Under the pieces are notes generated by a model. It had not been told where the DNA came from. It did not search any database and saw nothing but the letters and a program-made list of their open reading frames with translations. Below are positions 1 to 6,739 of a DNA stretch of 10,616 bases, piece after piece (position 1 is the first letter of the stretch; each line of letters opens with the position of its first letter). The DNA comes from Tidjanibacter sp. (GTDB lineage: Bacteria; Bacteroidota; Bacteroidia; Bacteroidales; Rikenellaceae). The stretch is taken from positions 1 to 10,616 of the forward strand of contig JAGBYS010000175.1 in assembly GCA_017628675.1 (NCBI GenBank), in the 5' to 3' direction. The position numbers were made by a program, and so were the translations under genes.

Positions 1-518
1 ACAGGGCGGGGAACTGCGGGATCCCACTTGTTGGGGTCACCGTCCTGGGTGATAGCAACCTCACAGATGGCATCGAGGTAATCCCACACGGGTTTACCAT
101 CCTTATCCACATCCTGCTCGCCGTCACCATCGGCATCGACAGCAACCTGCTCATAATCCTGCTCGCCGGCAAACTGAATGGTAGCCGAACGCTTGGGACC
201 AAGCTCCGAAGTAATCTCACCATTCTCACCAGCGACCATCTCGTAGTTATCAAGAGCTTTAACGCTTACGGTGGTAGTACCTGCGCCACCCGAACGGGGC
301 GAAATCTCCAACCAAGCGGGAGCTACAGCAATCCACTCGCCATTGGAGGTTACCTCCACGGTCTGTGCCTCTGCATTCTCTGCGGCAAACTGAGCCAAAG
401 ACTCAACGTTTGTCGTAATCTCGGTACCAAAGGTAATAGCCTCATCATACAGGTTGGAGCACGAGAACATCATTGCACCAGCCAGAAGGGCACCAAAAAT
501 CGAAAAAATCTTTTTCAT
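1..518 (-). CDS. BACON-domain surface lipoprotein (3' end outside window)
   Basis: Reading leftward from ATG at 516-518 gives 172 complete codons before the window edge, so the C-terminus is missing. Residues 1-19 are a lipoprotein signal (MKKIFSIFGALLAGAMM) with Cys20 in the box FSC, predicting a lipid anchor and probable outer-membrane or surface location. Residues about 52-158 resemble a BACON domain, an Ig-like fold common at the N-terminus of Bacteroidetes surface glycan-binding and enzyme lipoproteins: VEVTSNGEW, PAWLEISPRSG, TTTVSVKALDN, RSATIQF and the closing VAITQDG. An insertion near residues 128-141 carries two acidic DxDxDG-like motifs that could bind calcium. The gene starts 119 bases after the TonB-dependent receptor on the same strand, so it probably encodes that transporter's lipoprotein partner or an enzyme working with it. 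What follows the BACON domain cannot be seen. No SusD features are visible. The family call is fairly sure, the substrate unknown. Confidence 0.85.
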   Translation of the reverse strand, partial: MKKIFSIFGALLAGAMMFSCSNLYDEAITFGTEITTNVESLAQFAAENAEAQTVEVTSNGEWIAVAPAWLEISPRSGGAGTTTVSVKALDNYEMVAGENGEITSELGPKRSATIQFAGEQDYEQVAVDADGDGEQDVDKDGKPVWDYLDAICEVAITQDGDPNKWDPAVPRP

Positions 519-555
519 ATTCTTTGTTCTGTATTTTGTTGTTTTTCAACTCTTT

Positions 556-603
556 TTTTCGGGGCGGTGCTGTGACCACCGAGGGCCACAGCCGCCTCGA
601 AAA
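556..603 (-). other. Long intercistronic hairpin between receptor and lipoprotein genes
   Basis: On the minus-strand RNA, TTTTCG, GGCGG and CTGTGGCC pair with GGTCACAG, CCGCC and CGAAAA around the six-base loop CTCGGT. That gives 19 pairs with one G-U, one A-C mismatch and a two-base bulge. It starts 34 bases after the receptor stop codon. It is followed by a run of A, not U, so it is not a standard intrinsic terminator for either strand. I infer an RNA-stabilising or processing stem that lets the receptor and lipoprotein be expressed at different levels, or a weak terminator. Confidence 0.6.
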
Positions 604-637
604 TCAGTTTCTTTCCTATCTCTCTACAAACGGGAGA

Positions 638-3600
638 TTAGAAGGTTACACGCAGACCAAGCTGGCACCTCCAACGCGACGAGAAGTCGCTGGGAGTGAA
701 GCTGGGGTTGTTGAACTTGTAGGTGGGGGTCATATTGCCCTCTGCGTCGCCCGACATATTGGTAACGCGGAGAACCTGCAAGTTGTAGGTACCGCTGTAA
801 TAAGCACCCCAAGCAGGATTCAGAAGGTTAGCGAAGTTCAGAACATCGAAGGTTACCTGAACTTTGCGGCCTGCAGCCTTGTCGTAGATGAAGTCCTGTG
901 CAACGTGCAGATCGAGCTGGTGGTCGAAGGGCTGGATGCCTGCATAGCGGCTGCTCCACTCGCCACGGTGGCTCGAGAGGTACTTGTCACCACGGATGTA
1001 TTTCTCAAATGCAACAGCGCTGGTAGCACCGTCTGCCCAGTTCATCATACCAACCTCCTCGGCGGTGGGGATGTACATAAGCGAGTTACCCTTCTGGCCA
1101 TCACCGTTGAAGTCGGCATCCTCTGCCATAGTGTAGCAGTAGCGCTGACCGCTCTGCATCTCATAGGTAAGAGCAACCGAAGTCTTCATACGACCACCTG
1201 CGTAGTAGGGGGTGTTGTAGCTAACCATAGCGTTGAATTTGTGAGGACGATCGAAGAGCGAGTAGCTGAGCTCGTCGGGCGAGTTGGTATCGATCGAGTA
1301 GTTGTACTTCCAGTTGGAGTAAGCTACCGACGAGGTACCGTCGTTGAGCGAGTAGGAGTGACCATAGGTGTAAGCAGCCATCAGGTTCAGACCGAAGTCG
1401 AACGATTTCTCAACCTTACCGCTGATCGAGTAGGTGTAACCCTTGTTGGTGTTGTCAAGAGCAACGATTGCGTAGTACTTACCGCTATCGATGGTGTAGT
1501 AGGGAGCGCTTGCCTCTACATTGGGACCTACAGCGTATACTTTGTTGTTGCTGGTGATTGCAAGGTTCTTGAAGAATACGTTGTTGAGGGTCTTCGAGAA
1601 GAGAGCGTCAACGGTGAATTTCCAACCACCCTCGAACTCCTTATCCAAACCGAGGTTCACACGGAATACCTGGGGATACTTGAAGTTCTCGTTCAGAGTG
1701 TTGATGGTAGCACCCGAGTCACCTGCCTGGATGGTGCCGTTGGCAACCATATCATAAGGATTGCTGGTGAACTGGAAGCCCTCGCCAACTGCGGTGAGAG
1801 GATTGTTGATGGTAATCGACTTGGACTCCATACCGGTGTTGTTGTAGGCATTCGAGATCCAAACGAAGGGTACACGACCGGTGAACAGACCAGCACCACC
1901 ACGGAGGAGCAGGGTGTGATCGTCATCTGCCCAGTAGCGGAAACCTACACGGGGCGACCAGAGAACCTGAGCCTTAGGAGTGGTACCTACGAACTCGTTG
2001 TTCTCGGTAGCATATTTGCTCTCGTTGAAATCAGGGTTAACGGTGGGAGCGTTCAGAAGCATAGGAAGGTCGGCACGAACACCATAGGTCAGGGTGAAGT
2101 CGCTGTTGGGCTTCCACTCATCCTGAACATAAAGACCGAACTGTGCAGCCCAAGTGGTAGCTGCCCATACGCTCTCACCACCGGTGAGCTCGGGATCGGC
2201 ATACTTGTAGTTGAACTGCGAGGGGTTGTTGTCGAAGAAGTCAGCAACCGACTTGAAGGTGTAACCACCGTAAGCGTACTGCAGGAAGATGTTCGAGAAC
2301 TTGAAGATCTCATTGTGGGTACCGATGGTGATGTTGTGGTCGCCAAGGAAGATCGACAAGTTGTCCGAGATGGTGTAGTTGTCGGAGTTCATACCGTTTG
2401 CACCCGACGAGTACTCAGTACCGAGGTTTACGGTAATCTTATCCTGGATGTACATATTTGCGCCCTTGTAGGGGATGTCACGCTTGTCGCGTACGAATAC
2501 GCTGGTAGCACGGAACTCGTTCGAGATGTTGTCCGAGATACGCGAGTTGAGCTCGAGTACGAAGGTGTTGGTGCGGTTCTTCATCTTGTAGGACGAGTTG
2601 TTGAAGTAGTAGGTGCTGAAGCCCGAGCTGTACTTATCCGAGTAGGAGTCAGCGAACTGGTAACGGAACATCAGTTTATTGTTGTTGTTGATGTTCCAGT
2701 CCAGACGAGCCAGAGCGTTGAGCGAACGGCTGTTGATCTGGTGGGGATCGTAGCTCTCGTTGAAGCCCTCGATGTTTGCACCGTAGGTCTGCTGGTAGTG
2801 CTGAAGCATAGCCTCTGCCAGCTCAGGAGTCAGGTACTCATAGGTCTGGTCACCAACGGTAACGGGCTTGTTGAGTTTCTGCTTCTCGGGATCGAGGTAC
2901 GAGCCGTTCTCGGGGCTATAAACATTGGGGTACGACTTGCCGAAGTACTCACCAGCCACGAACAAGAAGAGTTTGTTCTTGATGATTGGGCCACCAACGG
3001 TGAACGAGTAGGTCTGCTGGTACTGGGTGTCATATTTCAGACGCTCGGTCTTACCAACCTTCTCCAGGTAGGTGGTGTTGCTCTTACCGATGAGTTCCTG
3101 GTTGTTGTAGTAGGTCGAGAAGCTACCTTTGATGGTGTTGGTACCCGACTTGGTGATGGCGTTGATAGCACCACCGGTAAAGCCCGACTGACGAACATCG
3201 AAGGGGGCAACTACAACCTGAATCTCCTCGATAGCATCGAGCGATACGGGGTTACCACCAGCCTGTGCGCCATTGGTACCGTCGGACGAAAGACCAAAGG
3301 TATCGTTAGCAACAGCACCGTCGATCTGGAACGAGTTGTAACGGTTGTTCGAACCTGCGAACGACATACCACCATTCTTGTTAACCGAAGCCTGGGGAGT
3401 CAGTTTCACGATGTCATAAACGCTACGGTTGATGGTAGGCATCTGCTCAACAACCTCGAGCGAGAAGTTGTCGGCTGCACCGGTCTTGCTCACTGCAAAG
3501 GTGTTCTCTGCCACAATCGAAATAGCGTCGATCTCGGTACCTGCAATAAGCTCTGCGTGAAGCTCAAAGGGCTCACCGAGTTTGAGGTAGATGTCCGAGT

Positions 3601-3865
3601 ACTGTTTGGTGGTCATACCAATGTACGATACCTCGATGGTGTAAGGACCACCGGTACGCATACCATTGATGTTGAAACGACCACTGGTGTTGGTAGTAAC
3701 AGCGTACTCCGTACCAGAGGGAGTGTGAACAGCAATAACGGTGGCACCGATGAGCACCTCGCCGCTATCGTCATTCACCAAACCACTCATACTCGAAGTT
3801 GTCACCTGGGCCATCGCACCAAAGGCAACAAACAACGACAAAACCAATGTGTAGAATCTCTTCAT
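638..3865 (-). CDS. Oar-like TonB-dependent outer-membrane receptor
   Basis: The 1075-residue product is an outer-membrane active transporter powered by TonB-ExbBD. Residues 1-19 are a signal peptide ending AMA before Gln20. Residues about 26-108 form a carboxypeptidase-regulatory-like beta-sandwich (SGLVNDDSGEVLIGATV, SGRFNINGM, YTIEVSYIGM). The plug spans about 118-248 and carries signatures typical of the Oar branch: FAGSNNRYNSFQIDGA, NPVSLDAIEEIQVVVAPFDV and GGAINAITKSGTN. The rest is a large beta-barrel ending in aromatic Phe (LGLRVTF), as outer-membrane assembly requires. Full length and intact. The ATG at 3863-3865 sits just before the signal peptide and is preceded by an A-rich leader. 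I found no TAnnTTTG promoter in the 97 bases between the upstream terminator and this start, so expression may depend on read-through from the leader promoter. Codons TTA, CTA and TCA are absent throughout, suggesting selection for high expression. It pairs with the downstream BACON lipoprotein; substrate unknown. Confidence 0.93.
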   Translation of the reverse strand: MKRFYTLVLSLFVAFGAMAQVTTSSMSGLVNDDSGEVLIGATVIAVHTPSGTEYAVTTNTSGRFNINGMRTGGPYTIEVSYIGMTTKQYSDIYLKLGEPFELHAELIAGTEIDAISIVAENTFAVSKTGAADNFSLEVVEQMPTINRSVYDIVKLTPQASVNKNGGMSFAGSNNRYNSFQIDGAVANDTFGLSSDGTNGAQAGGNPVSLDAIEEIQVVVAPFDVRQSGFTGGAINAITKSGTNTIKGSFSTYYNNQELIGKSNTTYLEKVGKTERLKYDTQYQQTYSFTVGGPIIKNKLFLFVAGEYFGKSYPNVYSPENGSYLDPEKQKLNKPVTVGDQTYEYLTPELAEAMLQHYQQTYGANIEGFNESYDPHQINSRSLNALARLDWNINNNNKLMFRYQFADSYSDKYSSGFSTYYFNNSSYKMKNRTNTFVLELNSRISDNISNEFRATSVFVRDKRDIPYKGANMYIQDKITVNLGTEYSSGANGMNSDNYTISDNLSIFLGDHNITIGTHNEIFKFSNIFLQYAYGGYTFKSVADFFDNNPSQFNYKYADPELTGGESVWAATTWAAQFGLYVQDEWKPNSDFTLTYGVRADLPMLLNAPTVNPDFNESKYATENNEFVGTTPKAQVLWSPRVGFRYWADDDHTLLLRGGAGLFTGRVPFVWISNAYNNTGMESKSITINNPLTAVGEGFQFTSNPYDMVANGTIQAGDSGATINTLNENFKYPQVFRVNLGLDKEFEGGWKFTVDALFSKTLNNVFFKNLAITSNNKVYAVGPNVEASAPYYTIDSGKYYAIVALDNTNKGYTYSISGKVEKSFDFGLNLMAAYTYGHSYSLNDGTSSVAYSNWKYNYSIDTNSPDELSYSLFDRPHKFNAMVSYNTPYYAGGRMKTSVALTYEMQSGQRYCYTMAEDADFNGDGQKGNSLMYIPTAEEVGMMNWADGATSAVAFEKYIRGDKYLSSHRGEWSSRYAGIQPFDHQLDLHVAQDFIYDKAAGRKVQVTFDVLNFANLLNPAWGAYYSGTYNLQVLRVTNMSGDAEGNMTPTYKFNNPSFTPSDFSSRWRCQLGLRVTF

Positions 3866-3961
3866 ACTTTTTGTGTTTTTAGTTTGTGAAATAAAAAATT
3901 GATGAATAATTGTTTGTTAAAATGTTATTTGTTTGGTTTATTTTTCCTCTTTTCAGTACAT

Positions 3962-4003
3962 AAAACAAAAAGAAGGGGCGTTCGGTTATCGAACACTCCT
4001 CCC
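3962..4003 (-). terminator. Strong intrinsic terminator upstream of the receptor gene
   Basis: In the minus-strand RNA the arm at 3990-4003 (GGGAGGAGUGUUCG) pairs with 3971-3984 (CGAACGCCCCUUCU) around the loop AUAAC. That is 13 of 14 positions, with one A-C mismatch and three G-U pairs. A U-rich tract (UUUUGUUUU) follows at 3962-3970. The TAA stop of the 40-codon ORF lies in the loop, so a translating ribosome would cover the 5' arm. It stands between the candidate promoter and the receptor gene, the arrangement of a transcription attenuator; it could equally be the end of an independent short transcript. Confidence 0.85.
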
Positions 4004-4108
4004 TATGGGTAGAAAATCGGTGACTGATTCCGATGCGCAATCACAACGGTCACAACGCCCAAAGCATTGTAGTACAATCACTTCAACTATTTCCATCATC
4101 TGTTTCAT
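3986..4108 (-). CDS. Small cysteine-rich ORF (40 aa), candidate leader peptide
   Basis: From ATG at 4106-4108 to TAA at 3986-3988 there are 40 codons, too few for usual gene calling. I do not recognise the product. It begins MKQMMEIVEVIVLQ, then a C-x3-C-x2-C-x-C cluster (Cys15, Cys19, Cys22, Cys24 in CFGRCDRCDC), then a polar tail ending in IGRSVR. Support for it being real: a Bacteroidetes-type -7 element lies 23 bases upstream, a purine-rich GAAGGG lies about 10 bases before the ATG, and the stop codon falls in the loop of a strong terminator. It uses CTA twice and TCA once, codons that the adjacent receptor never uses, so the codon bias differs. It may be a regulatory leader peptide for the receptor, a small metal- or redox-binding protein, or a chance ORF in a structured leader RNA. 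No function is assigned. Confidence 0.5.
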   Translation of the reverse strand: MKQMMEIVEVIVLQCFGRCDRCDCASESVTDFLPIGRSVR

Positions 4109-4130
4109 ATATTGCTGCCCTTCGGCACCG

Positions 4131-4162
4131 CAAATATATGTAAATCTAAAAATCTTTCACAA
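4131..4162 (-). promoter_or_regulatory. Candidate promoter of the receptor leader
   Basis: The minus strand reads TATATTTG at 4131-4138, matching the Bacteroidetes TAnnTTTG -7 element, with TTG at 4160-4162, 21 bases upstream as a -33 element. Transcription would start near 4124, about 16 bases before the small ORF and 260 bases before the receptor ATG. Confidence 0.6.
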
Positions 4163-4198
4163 CTATTTAGTGAACAAAATTTCAACATTTTTTCCCGC

Positions 4199-4219
4199 CC
4201 CCATAACTATGTTATGGAG
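4199..4219 (-). other. Short perfect palindrome downstream of radA
   Basis: CCATAAC at 4201-4207 and GTTATGG at 4211-4217 form a perfect seven-base inverted repeat with a three-base loop, extended by two pairs in minus-strand RNA. It begins 12 bases after the radA stop codon. A-runs, not T-runs, follow on the minus strand, so it is a poor terminator. It may be a transcript-end stem for radA or a protein-binding site about 40 bases above the leader -33 element. Confidence 0.35.
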
Positions 4220-4230
4220 CCGAATACTTT

Positions 4231-5586
4231 TTAGAACATCGCCTTGGGCAGTTCGGTGACCGTATTGATGTAGACCACCTCCACCCCCTCGGGGAGTTTC
4301 ATTCCGCGTCCTGCTAGGTAGCCGCTGACTATAACCTTCCTGAAACCGTGGCGAGCCGCCTCGGCAATGCGCTGTTCGGTGCGGGGTGCGGGGCGAACCT
4401 CACCCGAGAGGCCAATCTCTCCGGCCATACACACACCCTCGCCTATGGCCCTATCGAAGTAGGAGGAGATGACTGCTCCCACGATGGCCAAGTCGAGGCC
4501 CGTATCCTGCACCTTGAAACCACCTGCAAAGTTCAGAAAGACATCCTTTTGGAACATCTTCATCCCCACTCTCTTCTCCAGCACAGCAAGGAGCATATTC
4601 AATCGGCGGCTATCGTAGCCCGTAGCCGAGCGCTGAGGGGTACCATAGGCGGCATTGCTCACCAGAGCCTGCACCTCGATAAGGTAGGGGCGAATACCAT
4701 CCACAGCGGCTCCCACCCCCACTCCGCTGAGTTGCTCCTCGGGGTGGCTGAGCAGAATTTCCGATGGGTTAGCGACCTCCACTAGGCCCTCCTCCCTCAT
4801 CTCGAAGATGCCAATCTCGAAGGTGGCACCAAAACGGTTTTTGATGCCGCGCAGCAGGCGGTAGACATTATTGTTGTCGCCCTCAAACGAGAGCACCACA
4901 TCCACAATGTGTTCCAGAATCTTGGGACCCGCAATGGCTCCATCCTTGGTTATGTGGCCGATAATCAGCACCGAAGTGTCACTCTCCTTTGCCATCTTCA
5001 ACAGTCGGGTTGCACACTCTCTAATCTGCGACACGCTACCGGCCGAGGACTCTATCGCCTCGCTGTAGATGGTCTGTATGGAGTCGATGACCACCAGGTC
5101 GGGCTTCATCTCCTCCACGCTGGAGAGAATGTTTTCCAATAGTGTTTCGGGATATATATAGCAATCGTCACTGACACTCCCCAGGCGCGAGGCCCTCATC
5201 TTTATCTGCGAGGCCGACTCTTCACCACTCACATAGAGCGTCTTAATGCCCTCGGTTGCCAGAGCAATCTGGAGGCTCAGGGTCGACTTACCGATGCCGG
5301 GCTCACCGCCAAGCAACACCATCGAGCCCTTCACGAGGCCACCGCCAAGCACCCTATTGACCTCGGGGCTGGAGAGAGCAATGCGCTGATGGTCTGCATC
5401 GGCAATCTCGGCCACCCTCTGGGGGCGATTCTCCGTGGTGCGACGAAGCCCTCCGCTCTGCACACTGCGAGCCACGACCTCCTCCGAGCAGCTGTTCCAC
5501 GCACCACACGCGGGGCACTGTCCAAACCACTTGGGCGACTCATTGCCACACTCCTTGCAAAAATATGCCTTCTTAACTTTTGCCAT
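4231..5586 (-). CDS. radA: DNA repair protein RadA (Sms), branch-migration helicase
   Basis: RadA is a RecA-like ATPase that drives branch migration of recombination intermediates and acts in recombinational repair. The 451-residue product has the full family layout: an N-terminal zinc finger with Cys10, Cys13, Cys24 and Cys27 (CKEC, CPAC); Walker A GEPGIGKS at 94-101; Walker B VVIDSIQT at 165-172; the RadA signature KNRFG at 248-252; and a C-terminal Lon-protease-like domain from about 275, including AGGFKVQDTGLDLAI. Length is normal. The frame stays open upstream to a TTG at 5614-5616, but the ATG at 5584-5586 gives the standard RadA start MAKVKKAYFC and avoids overlapping the upstream gene. 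It follows the Stealth-family gene by 19 bases on the same strand, so the two are probably cotranscribed. Confident call. Confidence 0.97.
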   Translation of the reverse strand: MAKVKKAYFCKECGNESPKWFGQCPACGAWNSCSEEVVARSVQSGGLRRTTENRPQRVAEIADADHQRIALSSPEVNRVLGGGLVKGSMVLLGGEPGIGKSTLSLQIALATEGIKTLYVSGEESASQIKMRASRLGSVSDDCYIYPETLLENILSSVEEMKPDLVVIDSIQTIYSEAIESSAGSVSQIRECATRLLKMAKESDTSVLIIGHITKDGAIAGPKILEHIVDVVLSFEGDNNNVYRLLRGIKNRFGATFEIGIFEMREEGLVEVANPSEILLSHPEEQLSGVGVGAAVDGIRPYLIEVQALVSNAAYGTPQRSATGYDSRRLNMLLAVLEKRVGMKMFQKDVFLNFAGGFKVQDTGLDLAIVGAVISSYFDRAIGEGVCMAGEIGLSGEVRPAPRTEQRIAEAARHGFRKVIVSGYLAGRGMKLPEGVEVVYINTVTELPKAMF

Positions 5587-5605
5587 ATATATTTTAGTTT
5601 TTACT

Positions 5606-6568
5606 CTACTTCTCAAAACTACTCTTCTCGGGGAACAGACGCTCCAGCAGGTCCTTCATCTGCTGACGCTGGGAGTCGGTTGCGTGCTCCGTGTCGTTCA
5701 GACAGAGAATCGTGGGGTTGTACTTCCTCACCCTGCGGGCGAGCTCTCCTCGGTGGATGCCCACAACCTTGGACTCCATACAGTAACGCCCCGCAAGGCG
5801 ACACTTCCACGCCTCCCACCAACTGCGTGAGGCACCATAGTGGCCCACTACCCTCTCCTCGGCACGACCCGTAGCAAGGGCCGCATAGAGCCACGCACTA
5901 CGATGGAACTCGCCCTCGGTGCGGAAGGTGTGGGAACGAGTGGCCTCCACCTCCTGGCGGAACTGCTCCTCACAAGCCCTCACATCCTCCTTGAGGTAGG
6001 CATCCATATTGTGGTGGGGCATACGCACACACGAGTGGCCATACCTCTCTGCCACAAGCCTTTGTGCCCTCAGTACCTTATTGGAGTAGAGGTCCGAGCC
6101 CTTGACAACACTCGGCGACATTCGGGCCACAGGGAGCCCCTCGGGGGTATAGAAGAAAGAGGGAACCACAGGCCTCAGCAGGAACATATCGTCGTTGGCC
6201 AAGATGAACTTCTCGCCCAGCTCCTCAATCTCCGAGATGCACATCTCAATGGCACTCGAGTTGAAGGTGGGAAGATACTCTGCGGGGATGAAATCGCAAT
6301 GCGATATGAGTCGGATTTTGGGGTGCTCCATATTGAGCCACTCTGGCCGTTGGTCGGCCGTAAGGATGAAGATGCGGTCAACCCAGGGGGCATACTTCTC
6401 TACCGAGCGGAGCGAATACTTCAGCTCGTCGCACTGAACAAAACGCCCTTTGGCCACAGCCTGTGCGCTATACTCCCTGCCACTCTCGGCCAGGGCTCGC
6501 TGTTTTTGCTGCAACCACTCGGGGTCACTACCATCGACCCACAGATAGACCAAATCAATCCTTTCCAT
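5606..6568 (-). CDS. Stealth-family sugar-phosphate (capsule) transferase
   Basis: The 320-residue product contains all four conserved regions of the Stealth family, which transfers hexose-1-phosphate units in building phosphate-linked surface polysaccharides and includes eukaryotic GlcNAc-1-phosphotransferase. CR1 is IDLVYLWVDGSDPEW (4-18). CR2 runs about 47-130, from DELKYSLRSVEKYAPWVDRI to LPTFNSSAIE and the acidic FILANDDMF (NDD at 125-127). CR3 covers about 178-232, with MPHHNMDAYLKE and SHTFRT. CR4 is LCLNDTEHATDS to LFPEKSSFEK at the C-terminus. No signal peptide or membrane span is visible, so it is probably cytoplasmic or membrane-associated. It stands apart from any visible capsule cluster, directly upstream of radA with a 19-base gap. 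The acceptor and sugar cannot be read from sequence. The ATG at 6566-6568 puts CR1 at the very N-terminus, as usual. Confidence 0.93.
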   Translation of the reverse strand: MERIDLVYLWVDGSDPEWLQQKQRALAESGREYSAQAVAKGRFVQCDELKYSLRSVEKYAPWVDRIFILTADQRPEWLNMEHPKIRLISHCDFIPAEYLPTFNSSAIEMCISEIEELGEKFILANDDMFLLRPVVPSFFYTPEGLPVARMSPSVVKGSDLYSNKVLRAQRLVAERYGHSCVRMPHHNMDAYLKEDVRACEEQFRQEVEATRSHTFRTEGEFHRSAWLYAALATGRAEERVVGHYGASRSWWEAWKCRLAGRYCMESKVVGIHRGELARRVRKYNPTILCLNDTEHATDSQRQQMKDLLERLFPEKSSFEK

Positions 6569-6572
6569 AACA

Positions 6573-6580
6573 CAAAAATA
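6573..6580 (-). promoter_or_regulatory. Weak candidate -7 element for the Stealth-radA operon
   Basis: The minus strand reads TATTTTTG, fitting TAnnTTTG, only five bases before the Stealth ATG. No TTG is found at -33; the heptamer array occupies that position. If used, the transcript would be leaderless or nearly so. The match could be chance in an AT-rich gap. Confidence 0.25.
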
Positions 6581-6590
6581 TGGAAAAAAG

Positions 6591-6620
6591 TTGAGAGTTG
6601 AAAGTTGAAAGTTGAAAGTT
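6591..6620. repeat. Seven-base tandem repeat (TTGAAAG)
   Basis: The plus strand has TTGAGAG at 6591-6597, then three exact copies of TTGAAAG to 6618, then a partial unit. Read on the minus strand this is a CTTTCAA array ending 11 bases above the candidate -7 element of the Stealth gene. Such an array can gain or lose units by slippage and would change the spacing of sequences upstream of the promoter; that role is inference. Confidence 0.8.
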
Positions 6621-6739
6621 TAGGAAGTTTGGTGACTTTAAGGGCTTCAGACTCGCATAGCTCCCATAAGCAAGTAATTTCCCCGCCCCACCATAAAAAC
6701 CAATCTGGCAGGATGAATGCAAGACCTTACCCTTGAAAT
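6621..6739. other. Gene-free stretch with a possible decayed repeat fragment
   Basis: No credible coding frame, tRNA or promoter is seen here. The 12-mer GATGAATGCAAG at 6712-6723 is identical to 6888-6899 inside the second repeat element, so part of this stretch may be a decayed further copy. Beyond that I see nothing recognisable. Confidence 0.4.

Noticed and set aside
473..3889. A 1138-codon open frame on the plus strand opposite the receptor gene
   Set aside because: It is in exact codon register with the receptor on the other strand, its product lacks recognisable domains, and it is explained by the receptor's avoidance of TTA, CTA and TCA. The receptor frame has a signal peptide, plug and barrel.
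3986..4130. A known riboswitch in the receptor leader
   Set aside because: I looked for recognisable cobalamin-, TPP- or similar conserved boxes and saw none. The leader is better described as a small ORF plus terminator, though an unknown RNA element is not excluded.
5587..5616. Earlier TTG start for radA overlapping the upstream gene
   Set aside because: It would add ten residues before the standard RadA N-terminus and overlap the Stealth stop; the ATG at 5584-5586 fits the family.
5840..6601. A 253-codon plus-strand frame opposite the Stealth gene
   Set aside because: It mirrors a gene with all four conserved family regions; the plus-strand translation shows no domain or signal and is a codon-bias shadow.
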